From contig JANRJS010000032.1 in assembly GCA_033763835.1 (NCBI GenBank), positions 62,001-126,000 of the forward strand: a DNA stretch of 64,000 nucleotides, in the 5' to 3' direction. Position numbers and translations under genes: made by a program. This document shows positions 7,209 through 18,000 of this stretch, piece by piece; within the stretch, counting starts at the first letter, position 1, and the number at the start of each line of letters is the position of its first letter. The stretch is from JAPKYZ01 sp033763835. Lineage in GTDB: Bacteria > Acidobacteriota > Terriglobia > Bryobacterales > Bryobacteraceae. The notes under the pieces were generated by a model. That model saw nothing but the letters and a program-made list of their open reading frames with translations. It had not been told where the DNA came from and searched no databases.

Positions 7209-10200
7209 ATGAAGACACTTATCTTGTCCCTTGTTGTGGCAAGCCTGAAGGTGGTCGCGCAGACAATCGATACGGGCATTGTTGGCAGCGTCACCGATCC
7301 GTCGGCGGCACCTGTCGCGAACGCGGAGGTTGTGGTGACTCATCAGTCCACAGGCAACACCCAAACGCGGCGCACGAACGAGAGCGGCGCCTACGAGATA
7401 CGGTACCTGCTTCCCGGCGAATACCTAGTCCTGGTTAAGGCCGACGGATTCCGTTCCGTCCGGAGATCCGGCATTACCCTGCAGGGTGGACAGCAAGCGC
7501 GAGTCGAAGTTCGCCTCGAGGTAGGACAGGTGAACGAGACCATCGACGTTTCTGCGGCGGCGCCACTGCTACAGACTGAAAACGCAACTCTCGGCGCAGT
7601 TGTGGGCGCGGAACGTATCGCGAATCTTCCTCTGAACGGCCGCAACTTCGCGCAGTTGGCCACGCTGACGCCGGGCGTGACCGTTCTCACACAATTCAAC
7701 GGCCTCTTTAGCCGGGTGTCCGCGAATGGGGCGCGCGATGTGGCGATGCAGGTCAGCTTCGATGGAGTTTCCGTCGTAAACAACCGCCAGAACTGGGTAG
7801 GAATGTTCCCTTCCGTGGACGCCTTGCAGGAGTTCAAGGTTCAGAGCAGCAACTATACAGCCGAGTACGGCGGTAACGCAGGAGCTAACGTCCAAGTCCA
7901 TTTGAAGTCAGGCGGCAACCAGTTTCACGGTACCGCTTTCGAGTTTCTGCGCAACGATGCCCTCGATGCGCGAGGCTATTTCCGCCCCGCTCCTCTCGAA
8001 AAAGACAAGCTGCGCCGCAATCAGTTTGGCGGCGTTTTGTCTGGCCCGATCCAGCGCGACAAGACGTTTTTCATGGCCTCTTATGAAGGGCTAAGGTCAA
8101 ACCAGCAACGTCCTCAAGTAGGGGTCGTCCTCACGCCGGAAATGCGAGCCGGCAACTTTTCCGCGATTTCGACTCCGGTGACGGACCCTTTTGCGGCCAA
8201 CACGGCGTTTCCGGGTAATCGGATCCCAGCCAGCCGTTTGAACCCGGTTTCCGTCAACCTAGTGAATCAATACATGCCGCTGCCAAATCAAAGCGGCGTT
8301 AACAACTATTCTGGCTTCACTGGCGAACGTGCCGATCAGAACCAGGCCATCGTGAGGATCGATAGGCAACTTGGCACTCGGAACCAAGTATCAGGCCACT
8401 ACATCTACCAGAACCGGTCCTATCCGACGACAACATTCAACCCGAACTTTGGTCAGGAGCGCGAGTTCAGGAACCAGAGTATGAACTTTCAGTGGGTCCG
8501 CACCATCTCACCCACGCTCTTGCATGAGTTCCGATTCGGGCATCAACGCGGGGACCGGGTTGAACTGGGCCGCCTCTGGGAGAGCGGCTTTAAGATTGAA
8601 GATCTAGGCATCAACGGATTCCTGATCGGTGGCCCGGATGGGCGAGCGCCGGCCGGTGAAGAGGTAGGCTTTCCCCTCATGAATATCGATGGATTTATGA
8701 GCATCGGGGAATCGCTTGGAGCCGCTCCCAAAGACTTTAGCCGAACTTACCAATTCGTGGACAACCTTTCCATCATCCGGTCAAAGCACTCTTTGAAACT
8801 AGGTGCGGATGTGCGCAGGATCGTGGGCAATGGAAATGCGAGCAATGATTACGGCGTTCTGAGCTTTACGCGTGACTTGAGTGGCTACTCGGCCGCCGCT
8901 TACATGCTAGGCTTCCCCAGAGCCGTGGATTCCGCCGAGGGGCTGCCGATCACCGGAGCCCGTCAATGGCGGATCGGAATGTATTTTCAAGACGATTGGC
9001 GTGTCACCAAGCGCTTGACCTTAAACTTGGGGGTGCGCTATGACTTTGACCCTGCACCGGTGGACGCCTTCGGCACTAGCCGTACGCTTCGATTCGACCT
9101 CAACCCTTCGGGCCCGATCCTTTGGCCCGATCCCGGCACTTCCGAAAAGCTTTGGCAGAACAACTTCTACAAGGTGGCTCCTCGTTTCGGTTTCGGTTAC
9201 CGCTTGAACAACAAAATGGTCGTTCGCGGAGGGTATGGCATCTTCTTCACTGCAGCGCATTTCGACAACTTAAACATCCTTCAGGCCAATCCTCCTGTAG
9301 CCCCCACGATAACGGTGACCAATCCGGTCGTCAACCCTTCGGCCACGATTCAGAATCCCTTTCCACGCAACCTGGTTACGAGTTCCCCTTTCGTTAATGT
9401 GGTCTCAGTAGAACCGGACCGTCGGCACTGGGACGGCTACCTTCAGAATTGGAATTTGCAGGTCGGACGTGAATTGTCCTCATCAGACCTCGTAGAAGTC
9501 AGTTACGTAGGCTCGAAGGGAACGAATCTGGATACGAGCATTAACAACTGGAACAGCCCCGATCCTGGCCCGGGAGCGATTCAGGCCCGCCGCCCTTATC
9601 CCCAGTGGGGTCGCATCCGGATGATGGCGTCCGACGGGAACAGCGTGTATCACTCGTTGCAGGCCCGATACGAGCGGAGATTCGCGAAGGGGCTCAGCGC
9701 GACGGCAGCCTACACTTGGTCGCACCTGATCGATGACACGGGCCAGGGAACCAACCGCGGGGGATGCGTGTGTCAAAATCCGCGGGCGCGCGGCACCGCC
9801 GAACGCGCCAGTTCGCTTTCCGATGTTCGCCAGAGGCTTGTTCTTGGCTGGGTCTGGGAACTTCCCTGGAAGATAGCGAACAATACCATCGGACGTACCG
9901 CGCTGGGCGGATGGTCTCTCGGCGGTGTCGCCACCTTGCAGAGCGGTTCGCCATTCAATGTTACGCAGAGCGGAGATACATTGAACAACGACCCTGGCGG
10001 CTGGACACGGCCCAACCTGGTTGGAGACGTGCAACTTCCGGACGGGCAGCAAGACCGAGCACTTTGGTTCAACCCCAACGGTTTTTCCCGCGCTACAACC
10101 ACGCACGGCACCGCGCCACGGAATCCGCTGGTCGGCCCGGGTGTGAATACCTTCGATCTTTCCGCCTCAAAGACATTTCGTATGCCCTACGCGGAGAAGC

Positions 10201-10355
10201 ATCAGCTCTTGTTCCGAACCGAGGTCTTCAACGCGTTCAATAGTCCCCAGTTTGCAAATCCGGCGAGCGTCTTTGGTAATCCTGGCTTCGCCACAATTAC
10301 CGCAACTTCGATCGACCAGCGCCAGATTCAATTGGCCCTGAAGTATATCTTTTGA
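7209..10355 (+). CDS. TonB-dependent receptor, Oar-like, with carboxypeptidase-regulatory domain
   Basis: 1048 residues. ATG 7209 starts a signal peptide (MKTLILSLVVASLKVVAQ); the frame is open upstream but only inside the enolase gene. Residues 20-105 are a carboxypeptidase-regulatory-like beta-sandwich (GIVGSVTDPSAAPVANAEV), followed by a plug (LNGRNFAQLATLTPGV near 140) and a long outer-membrane barrel that ends in the aromatic terminus LKYIF. Such receptors import large molecules through the outer membrane with TonB energy. It sits between the enolase-family enzyme and the sulfatase in one plus-strand unit, so it probably imports the sulfated or acidic compound they process. Confidence 0.92.
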   Translation: MKTLILSLVVASLKVVAQTIDTGIVGSVTDPSAAPVANAEVVVTHQSTGNTQTRRTNESGAYEIRYLLPGEYLVLVKADGFRSVRRSGITLQGGQQARVEVRLEVGQVNETIDVSAAAPLLQTENATLGAVVGAERIANLPLNGRNFAQLATLTPGVTVLTQFNGLFSRVSANGARDVAMQVSFDGVSVVNNRQNWVGMFPSVDALQEFKVQSSNYTAEYGGNAGANVQVHLKSGGNQFHGTAFEFLRNDALDARGYFRPAPLEKDKLRRNQFGGVLSGPIQRDKTFFMASYEGLRSNQQRPQVGVVLTPEMRAGNFSAISTPVTDPFAANTAFPGNRIPASRLNPVSVNLVNQYMPLPNQSGVNNYSGFTGERADQNQAIVRIDRQLGTRNQVSGHYIYQNRSYPTTTFNPNFGQEREFRNQSMNFQWVRTISPTLLHEFRFGHQRGDRVELGRLWESGFKIEDLGINGFLIGGPDGRAPAGEEVGFPLMNIDGFMSIGESLGAAPKDFSRTYQFVDNLSIIRSKHSLKLGADVRRIVGNGNASNDYGVLSFTRDLSGYSAAAYMLGFPRAVDSAEGLPITGARQWRIGMYFQDDWRVTKRLTLNLGVRYDFDPAPVDAFGTSRTLRFDLNPSGPILWPDPGTSEKLWQNNFYKVAPRFGFGYRLNNKMVVRGGYGIFFTAAHFDNLNILQANPPVAPTITVTNPVVNPSATIQNPFPRNLVTSSPFVNVVSVEPDRRHWDGYLQNWNLQVGRELSSSDLVEVSYVGSKGTNLDTSINNWNSPDPGPGAIQARRPYPQWGRIRMMASDGNSVYHSLQARYERRFAKGLSATAAYTWSHLIDDTGQGTNRGGCVCQNPRARGTAERASSLSDVRQRLVLGWVWELPWKIANNTIGRTALGGWSLGGVATLQSGSPFNVTQSGDTLNNDPGGWTRPNLVGDVQLPDGQQDRALWFNPNGFSRATTTHGTAPRNPLVGPGVNTFDLSASKTFRMPYAEKHQLLFRTEVFNAFNSPQFANPASVFGNPGFATITATSIDQRQIQLALKYIF

Positions 10356-10357
10356 GC

Positions 10358-11830
10358 ATGAGCCATACCACCTCGAGACGCCAGTTTGTGGCGGCAAGTT
10401 CGGCTGCATTTTTGCAGAGAAAGCCGGCGGCAGTTCGCCCAAACATCCTGTTCGTAATGACCGACGATCAAGCCGTCTCCCTGATGAGTTGTTACGGGAA
10501 CCGGCATCTCATGACGCCCAACATGGATCGCTTGGCCGCCGAAGGCGTGCGATTTACGAATGCCTTTGTCACGAATTCGCTCTGTGCGCCTTCGCGGGCG
10601 ACGTGCCTTACAGGATGCTACTCGCACATCCACAAGGTGTTTGGCAACTCGGAGCGGCGTGATCAGATCGAGACGATGGACGCGGGGACGCCGACCTACC
10701 CCGAGCTTCTGCAGCAGGCCGGATATCGAACCGGCATCGTCGGAAAGTGGCACCTGAGTCACACGCCGCGCGGTTTCGACACGTGGCGCATTCTTCCCGG
10801 GCAGGGCGTTTACGTCAATCCCGAATTCATCGAGGCCGGCAAACGGACCAGGTACAACGGGCACGTCACGGACATCACCACCGACATGGCGATTGAGTTC
10901 CTGGAACATCGTGACCAGCGGCCATTCTGCCTGATCTATCAGCCAAAGGGGCCGCACCGCCCCTTCACTCCCGCCGAGCGGCATCGCCAGATGTTCTCCG
11001 AGATCGACGTTCCCGTTCCGCCAGCCTTCGACGACGACTATTCGACGCGCAAGATTGCCAAGGAAGCGGAGGACATGCGGCTCGACGTTAGCTTGGCGGA
11101 AGACTACCCTGACCTTCCCAAGGGTTTGAGTCCGCCGGAGCGGAAACGGTGGATTCACCAGCGATTCGTTAAGGACATGTACCGTTCGGTTGTGGGTATT
11201 GATGAAGGTCTCGGTCGCGTTCTCGATCATCTCGACCGAAGCGGCCAAGCCGGCAACACGTTGATCGTCTACACCTCCGACAATGGCTTTTTCCTTGGGG
11301 AACACGGTTGGTACGACAAGCGGTTCATGTATGAGCCGTCGTTGCGCGTCCCGTTGCTGGTCCGATTTCCTGGCATCGCCGCTGGCGGCTTTGTAAGCAA
11401 TGCGATGACGATGAACATCGATTTAGCCCCGACAATCCTGGATGCCGCCGGCGTAAATATAGCGCCCTCGATACAGGGTCAGAGCCTCCGCCCGGTGCTG
11501 GAGGGGCGAACTCCAAAGAGTTGGCGCAAATCGATCTACTACCACTACTACGAGAATTCCTGGGCGGAGCGCCAGGCATCCAAGGATCGATTGGCTGACC
11601 CAACCTTTGCCTATGCAACCCCCCACCGCGTGACACCGCACCGAGGAGTACGCACTGATCGCTACAAGTTGATCGACTACTACACGGATGACGGCTACAA
11701 GGAGTTGTTCGATCTGCGGGACGATCCCCACGAACTCCGAAACCTTTATACGGAATCCAATCGCCAAGGGATTGTCGGGCGCCTCGAGAGAGAACTCAGC
11801 CGGCTTCGTGCGGAGTACCGGGACACCTAG
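10358..11830 (+). CDS. Secreted arylsulfatase-type sulfatase
   Basis: 490 residues. The N-terminus has a twin-arginine pattern (SRRQFVAAS). Sulfatase landmarks are NILFVMTDDQ (D36, D37, metal ligands), CAPSRATCLTG with C76, the residue converted to formylglycine in C-x-P-S-R, GKWHLS in the middle and YTSDNGFFLGEHGWYDK for the second metal and substrate site. It should hydrolyse sulfate esters, probably of a polysaccharide, in the periplasm. ATG 10358 is preferred; an in-frame TTG at 10352 would overlap the receptor stop codon. Its stop shares the bases CTAG with the stop of the convergent gene. No sulfatase-maturing enzyme is encoded in the window. Confidence 0.9.
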   Translation: MSHTTSRRQFVAASSAAFLQRKPAAVRPNILFVMTDDQAVSLMSCYGNRHLMTPNMDRLAAEGVRFTNAFVTNSLCAPSRATCLTGCYSHIHKVFGNSERRDQIETMDAGTPTYPELLQQAGYRTGIVGKWHLSHTPRGFDTWRILPGQGVYVNPEFIEAGKRTRYNGHVTDITTDMAIEFLEHRDQRPFCLIYQPKGPHRPFTPAERHRQMFSEIDVPVPPAFDDDYSTRKIAKEAEDMRLDVSLAEDYPDLPKGLSPPERKRWIHQRFVKDMYRSVVGIDEGLGRVLDHLDRSGQAGNTLIVYTSDNGFFLGEHGWYDKRFMYEPSLRVPLLVRFPGIAAGGFVSNAMTMNIDLAPTILDAAGVNIAPSIQGQSLRPVLEGRTPKSWRKSIYYHYYENSWAERQASKDRLADPTFAYATPHRVTPHRGVRTDRYKLIDYYTDDGYKELFDLRDDPHELRNLYTESNRQGIVGRLERELSRLRAEYRDT

Positions 11831-14800
11831 TTAACCAAGCGGTATTGGAACACGTCTGGACCGATCAAAATTTTGGCGGATTGCCCGTTCGAGTCCAATC
11901 GCGCACGGGATCGAACGACGCCCGATTCGTCAAGGGACTCGACCCATCGCGGCTTCCCCGACTTGCCCGTCAAACTGTGGACTTGGATCTCCGTGCGAAA
12001 CGCTTTGGAATTGGGTAAAGGCGTAATGAGAGTTGTGGCGTTCTCCTGGGTTATCCGAAAACCGCCATCAGTTGTAGTCGTATAGCTGCTATCGCCCAAC
12101 AATACATCTGCCTTGCCATCCCGGGCATTTACGTATGTGCTGGAAGGAGACCGCGACCACTCAACAATGCCGCCTCCACGCCTCTCGATTGCCGCCTCCA
12201 CTGCTCCTCCTGGAGTCGGAATGCGGACCAAGAAGCCAAAGGGTGGCAAGGTGCGCCCGTCCACGCTCCAATCGGTCGAACCGCGATTAACCCAAACGCT
12301 TCCGCCGTTGTCCCACCGAACCAATTGACGGTGGATGTCCCCGTCGGAAAACTCAACGGACTCGATTCTTCTCTGTCCGAGTGATTTCATCGCGTCGTGC
12401 AGAAGCCAATACTTGCGAACCACGTCTCTTCCAAACGGAGCATTCACCATTGCCGGGTGACCTGTAAGCACCTCGGTCGCCATGTAGTCGTCGCTAAAGA
12501 TCCCATGCCGCTCGGGATCCAGTCCGGCCGGATAGCGGCCCTGATAACCCGCACCGTGAAGGACAAAGCGATCATGGTGCGCGAAGTCGTACCACGGGAT
12601 ACGTTCCGCATCTTCGGCATCGATAGGCAACACAAAGCCTTTTCCCTTTGCATCGACGCGCAGGTGCTGCGTCTGCGCGCCATCAAGGTGGCCGATCAGT
12701 TGATCATGGCCGGACTCGGATACCTGGGGTGCGCCGCCGAGAAAATCGCGAATCCAATCGAAGGCGGCGGCCCACGCCGTCTTCGTCACCCGGCGGTCGA
12801 GGAAGACGCCATCCTCCGTCCAGAAATCATGAGGGCTCTTGGACGACCAAACGTCGATGAAGTAGGCGGAGGGCCCAATCCCCTCCCGGATTTGGTGGAG
12901 ATTCCTTTCAACGAGGGCCTGCACGCGATCGGGCCGTGCACGGTAGGATTGCGCCTGCCGCTCGAAATTGAACCATGCTCCTTGTGGCCGCCCGTCCGGG
13001 TTGAAGACAACGTTCCGAAACGAAAAGTCGTCCGCGTCAGGGTAAAGGTCGATGTAGTTGTCGTGGGGGGCGAAGAGGACGCCGTTCGCCTTGCAAAGCT
13101 CTACCAACGACCGAAACTGTCCCAAACTGCCCCCCAAAGGGTTTGGCGGAAACACGTCGGGCAACCGGTAATCGTATCCCCATCGCTGCCAGTTGTGCCA
13201 GACGACCATCGAATCCGTCAAGCCATATCGGAAGGCCTTTTGAAGTTCTGCAGCGGTCTTCTCATAGACGTTCGGGGACTGCATCCACAAATCGAAAACG
13301 AAGCGCCCGGCGAGTTTGGGCACGCCGGGGCCCGCCCTCAACTGATTGATCTCGCGCCAGCGCCGCGCACCGTCCCACGCGGAACTGCTCGGGATGAACG
13401 TCATCGTTTGGTCTAATGAACTGTTAAGCGAATAGCGACGTTCTCTAGGCGACACGCTGATCTTGTTCGGCGGGACATCCACCGCTTGCACGACAGCGAC
13501 TCCGTTATCGAACTCAAGCCCTGCAAAGGAGGCAGCAAGCCGATGTCCGTCAAACGGTAGTTCGAAGGCTTTTGGACGCACGAGCACATTGCCGATTCCT
13601 AGAAACACCTTTGATACCCCAGTGGACCAGGAAGCAACCGACAATTCTTCGATGTGAGCGTGGAGCCAAGGCTGTGGGGAGGGTGTGTTCTCGAGCCAGA
13701 AGCGCGAGCGCAGGACCTCGTCCGCTACCCACAGTTCCGAGAGGAGGTCAAACGAGCCGGCCCATCCATCGAAGCGATGCCGGAAGCGGGAGTATCCCCC
13801 CGCGGACTCGTCCCCGACCCATCGCAGTGCGTAGATGCAGCGTTCATCCCGAAGCGATTCCCCGAGAACTTTGATATCGAAGCCGTTGATGCCAAGTGAT
13901 TTCGCTTCCTTTGTGAGTTGAATAGTCCCATTCAGAATGCCGCGTGACCCCGGTCTTATTTCAACGACGTAGCCGCCCGCCATACCGGGTAGTTGGCGAG
14001 TGGGTAGAAGGGTCGGACCAGCTTCCGAGTCGACGATTACTGTAGGTTCAGACCAATACACGGTTCCGCCCTCACCCTCGCACTGAAGCTCAATTTTCAC
14101 GGCGAGACCTGCAAACGCCGAAAGGTCCACTTCTTCCGGCTTCCATTTAATCTCCGTCGCGAGCTCTTTAATAAGCGGGCGCGGACTTGCTGACCCCGAA
14201 ACGGCATCGACACGGAGGCTGGCGCTTCTAATCTTTTGGTCGGCCGCAATGCCGAACGAAATCCTTACTTTTCGATTTGCCGGAAGTTGTAGCGAATACG
14301 CGGAGCCGATCTCGGTCACCTTCTCGCGGAGCGAAGGCCGTCGGGGTCCCAAGGTCATGGACAAAGAGGTGCGCTTATCCGAACCGGGCCCGAAGTTCCC
14401 GACCTCCACTACAGCCAAAGACTCGAAGCTTTCCCGCGCCGGGATGTTGGAAATGATTGGCTCAACGCGCACGGAGTCACGTCGTTGTGGCAAACGCCAG
14501 ATTGCTAGCTGGCCTGTTTCTGGAATTACTATGTTTGCCGAAGTGAAGTCGACTTTGGCCCGAGGGGCGTCTGGCTGGCGCACTCGAACCACCAAAACCG
14601 GATGAGCGGTGAGACTTTTCCCGCCCCAATCGAACTGCGCGTATGCGTGAATGGGATAATCGGCATTGTAGGTTCCCCGAGAGAACTGGACCGTGAACTC
14701 ATGCCGCACCCGGCCCTTCGGCGCCAACGTGAAAGGGATCGCATGATTCGGCTCGACGCTCCACCGATCAATCACCTTTACGCGGAGGGTTCCCGAGATT

Positions 14801-15015
14801 GGTGCATCACTTGAATTTTCCAGCACGACGGGAATCGCCACCGGCGTGGCCGTACGAGAAAACTGGAACAAACCTCCTACGCCGTAGGCTCCAATCGATG
14901 GCTCAATCAGCCGAGCGGTAACGGGGCCAGCCCGATCCACGGCCGGGGCATAAGCTTCGAGGCGGGTCAGACACAAACACGCCAACAGTCCAAAGAAGAT
15001 CCACCGCGCTGTCAT
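11827..15015 (-). CDS. Large secreted glycoside-hydrolase-like protein
   Basis: 1062 residues with an N-terminal signal peptide (FFGLLACLCLTRLEA). Residues 30-550 are beta-rich and look like carbohydrate-binding or accessory sandwich modules. Residues about 570-900 look like a TIM barrel: VVWHNWQRWGYDYRLPDVFP, then FAPHDNYIDLYPD, AYFIDVWSS and SESGHDQLIGH. This order resembles endo-alpha-N-acetylgalactosaminidases (GH101) and DUF5696 proteins; D721 and E767 would be nucleophile and acid/base candidates. The family placement is by motif memory only. It is the last gene of the unit DUF1080 - TonB receptor - this gene, 6 bp downstream of the receptor, so it probably releases the ligand taken up by the receptor. 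Confidence 0.65.
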   Translation of the reverse strand: MTARWIFFGLLACLCLTRLEAYAPAVDRAGPVTARLIEPSIGAYGVGGLFQFSRTATPVAIPVVLENSSDAPISGTLRVKVIDRWSVEPNHAIPFTLAPKGRVRHEFTVQFSRGTYNADYPIHAYAQFDWGGKSLTAHPVLVVRVRQPDAPRAKVDFTSANIVIPETGQLAIWRLPQRRDSVRVEPIISNIPARESFESLAVVEVGNFGPGSDKRTSLSMTLGPRRPSLREKVTEIGSAYSLQLPANRKVRISFGIAADQKIRSASLRVDAVSGSASPRPLIKELATEIKWKPEEVDLSAFAGLAVKIELQCEGEGGTVYWSEPTVIVDSEAGPTLLPTRQLPGMAGGYVVEIRPGSRGILNGTIQLTKEAKSLGINGFDIKVLGESLRDERCIYALRWVGDESAGGYSRFRHRFDGWAGSFDLLSELWVADEVLRSRFWLENTPSPQPWLHAHIEELSVASWSTGVSKVFLGIGNVLVRPKAFELPFDGHRLAASFAGLEFDNGVAVVQAVDVPPNKISVSPRERRYSLNSSLDQTMTFIPSSSAWDGARRWREINQLRAGPGVPKLAGRFVFDLWMQSPNVYEKTAAELQKAFRYGLTDSMVVWHNWQRWGYDYRLPDVFPPNPLGGSLGQFRSLVELCKANGVLFAPHDNYIDLYPDADDFSFRNVVFNPDGRPQGAWFNFERQAQSYRARPDRVQALVERNLHQIREGIGPSAYFIDVWSSKSPHDFWTEDGVFLDRRVTKTAWAAAFDWIRDFLGGAPQVSESGHDQLIGHLDGAQTQHLRVDAKGKGFVLPIDAEDAERIPWYDFAHHDRFVLHGAGYQGRYPAGLDPERHGIFSDDYMATEVLTGHPAMVNAPFGRDVVRKYWLLHDAMKSLGQRRIESVEFSDGDIHRQLVRWDNGGSVWVNRGSTDWSVDGRTLPPFGFLVRIPTPGGAVEAAIERRGGGIVEWSRSPSSTYVNARDGKADVLLGDSSYTTTTDGGFRITQENATTLITPLPNSKAFRTEIQVHSLTGKSGKPRWVESLDESGVVRSRARLDSNGQSAKILIGPDVFQYRLVN

Positions 15016-15021
15016 GGCAAT

Positions 15022-18000
15022 CTAGAAATCGACTCGAAGGCCAAATTGCATTTCGCGTGAACCCGTCGCGCCAGTCACTTGCCCAAACTGAGGGCTTACT
15101 ACGGATGTGACAGGATTCGTCAGGATATGCCGGTTCAATCCGTTCAACATTTCCAGGCGGAGCTGACCCCGCACACGCTCCGTGAATCGCATGTTCTTTT
15201 GTAGGCCGAAATCTTCATTCAACTGCCCAAAGCCTCGGACTCCAGGGCGCTTGGCGGCGGTTCCGAACTGCAAGGGCCCTGGGTCGGAATAAGCCGCTTT
15301 GTTGAGGTAGGTGTTGGCGGGAGAGAGTGCATTCGAGAAATCGAAGCCGGCTGCATTGAAGCCCGCGTTCGTTAGCGGCACTCCGCTAGCGATATTGATG
15401 CGATTCGGCCCGCCGTTCCAGGCGTTCGGAAGAGGATTAGTCCCCGTGAAGGTGAGGGGCGCGCCACTGGCATAATTCACGATGGCGGACAGCCTCCAGC
15501 CACCGACAATTGAGTTTAGGACGCCATTGGCGGAACCGAGCAGCGCCCTTCCTCGTCCGAACGGCAAATCGTAGCTGACAAATCCCTTGAAGACCTTTGT
15601 TCGGTCATCTGGGGCCAGCTGCTTTTCCAGGTGCAGAGCGTACTTATCGAAGACCGCCTCATTGTCTCCAGGCGCGGAAGACTGAACATTGGTTAGATTC
15701 TTCGACCAGGTGAAGTTGGCATACGTTGTGAGACCGCTCGCAAACTCCTTGTTTAGAATCACCTGTAGGGAATGGTAAGTAGAGAAGCCATCGGGAGTTC
15801 CGTATACGTTCACAGTATTGTTCCCTTGGACCTGAGGGTGGGCACGCAAGGCGCTCGCGACAGTGCCGCGAAAGCCTGGGAACGGATAGGCAACGCCATT
15901 GGCGGCGGCTTGCGCCGGCGTGGTTACCGCGTTCGACAGTCGCGCACCATAGGTCGCAACCAGTTCTCGGGGAATTTGATTCAGTAGCCCGAGTTCACCA
16001 GAGCGCAAGCCTGTCGCCTTGTTTGCTACATAGCCAATGTCCAGGATTGCTCCCTTAAAGATCTCGCGCTGCAGATTGAAGTTCCACATCTGCACGTAAG
16101 GCGAACTGCCGTAGCGGGGATCGATCATTGCGGGTCTTTGGCGATTGCCCCAACTTTGGTCATAAGTTGGGGGCAAGAAGCGGTCGGTCGGCAAACCGTT
16201 ATCCCAGTTGAAGATGCCCCGCCAAGGGTTGACGTTGTCGGCCGCAAAGTTAAAAGTGCCGCCTGTCTGCACGGTAAGCGCTTTGCCAAAGGGAACTGCG
16301 GTGCCGTTGAACAGATCTCCTTCGAACATGACGCCGTACGCGCCACGGAGCGTCCACCGCTCACTTGCGCGCCACGCGAATCCAATTCGCGGACCGAAGT
16401 CGCGAAAGGTGCGCGATCCGAATGAGCGAGAGCCAGTGCATTCGGCACATGATCCCGCGAAGTCGTAGGCACCCAGCAGTTGGCTTTCGGGATCTTTCTT
16501 GACCGGATTCCAACTGGACAGCCGATCGTTTTGCTCCACAAACGGGGGTTGAAACTCCCATCGAAGACCGAGATTCACTGTGAAGCGCGAACCGACTTTG
16601 AAGTCGTCTTGGATGAACAATCCGAGGTAGGATCGCCGCCCTCCAAGCCCAACGGGGTCTGCGAGGGAAGCTCCATCGACAATTCCCAGGAGGAAGCTGG
16701 CAAACCCATAGCCAATCTGGCTGCCGCTATAGGGCTCGTTCGGAATGGCCGTGCTTCGCGCCGCGAAAGTGAAGCTGCCGCCCGCAGTGGGTTGAGTGTT
16801 TATGTAGTTCCGGCGGAAGTCCACGCCCATCTTGATGAAGTGTTTTCCGCGAGCAAGGCTGATCGTATTCAAGATGCCATAACCACCCGAGGAACTGAAC
16901 TGGCTCAATGGATCTCCGATTGGCGTGAGGTTGACGAAGGGCCCTCCCCAATTGATCGTGGGAAAGCCAATCGTGGAGAGATTCTTGATCCCAATCTGAC
17001 CTGCGCCATCAATGTCGCGGTACCGAGTCGAGATGGGATTTTGAAAAAGATTGTAGTACGCGGTAAAGCTGTTGAGCACGGTCGGGGAGAGGTTTGTGTC
17101 ATAGGACGCTCGTGCCAGATACGTCGTTAGCTTTTGCTCACGAGCGTTTGTCAGCGGGCCACCGTATTTTTCGTCCGAGTTCCAGAGCCGCGGGTCATCC
17201 AGAACGAGCCGCGGACGGGTGTTGTAGCTGAGCGATCCGGCGAGCTTATGCCGGGTGTCAATGATCTGATCGGCCTTGATCGAGAATTGATGCTGATCGA
17301 ATTCCGGATTTCCATTGGAAGGACGAAGCGCATTGTTTACCAGCCGTAGCGAACCATCGGGATCCTTGGCGCGAGCCGTGTAGCCATCACGGATCAAAGC
17401 CGAAAGATTGCGGCTCACCGCGCTAAAGCGGTTGGACGGGATTCGGTTGCCGGCAAACATCTCTCCGACCCATCGGCCGTTGTCGAGTTGTCGGAAGGTC
17501 GCAGGGTCGTAAATGGCACCGCGTAGCACCGGGCGGCCAAGCGCGTCCGTCTGGTTGGGCAAGACTCCTTGAAGTAAACGGCTGAAATCCCCGTCCAACC
17601 ACTCGGGTTGCGGGGCAGTGTCGGTCGGGGAGCCGTACCCGAACTGCCGCTGGCGAAATCTTTCGTACGTTGTGTAGAAGAAGGTCCGGTTGCGCCCGTT
17701 GTACAGCTTCGGGATAACGACAGGACCTCCGCCGGAGAAGGCGTAATTCGCTCGACGATCCGTGTTGCGTCTGACGCCGCGAGCATTGTTGGCGAAGGTG
17801 TTGGCGTTCAGAGCTTCATTCCGCATCGCTCCGTATGCTGTTCCGTGCCAGTCGTTGGTTCCAGACCGCATGACGAAATTGAAGACTCCGCCTTGCGCCC
17901 GCCCATACTCGGCGCTCATTCCGCTCGTCGTGATCTTAAGTTCCTGTAGCGCCTCAACGCTAACGCTGCTTTCGCCGAAATGCCCCGCCCGGTTCGACGT

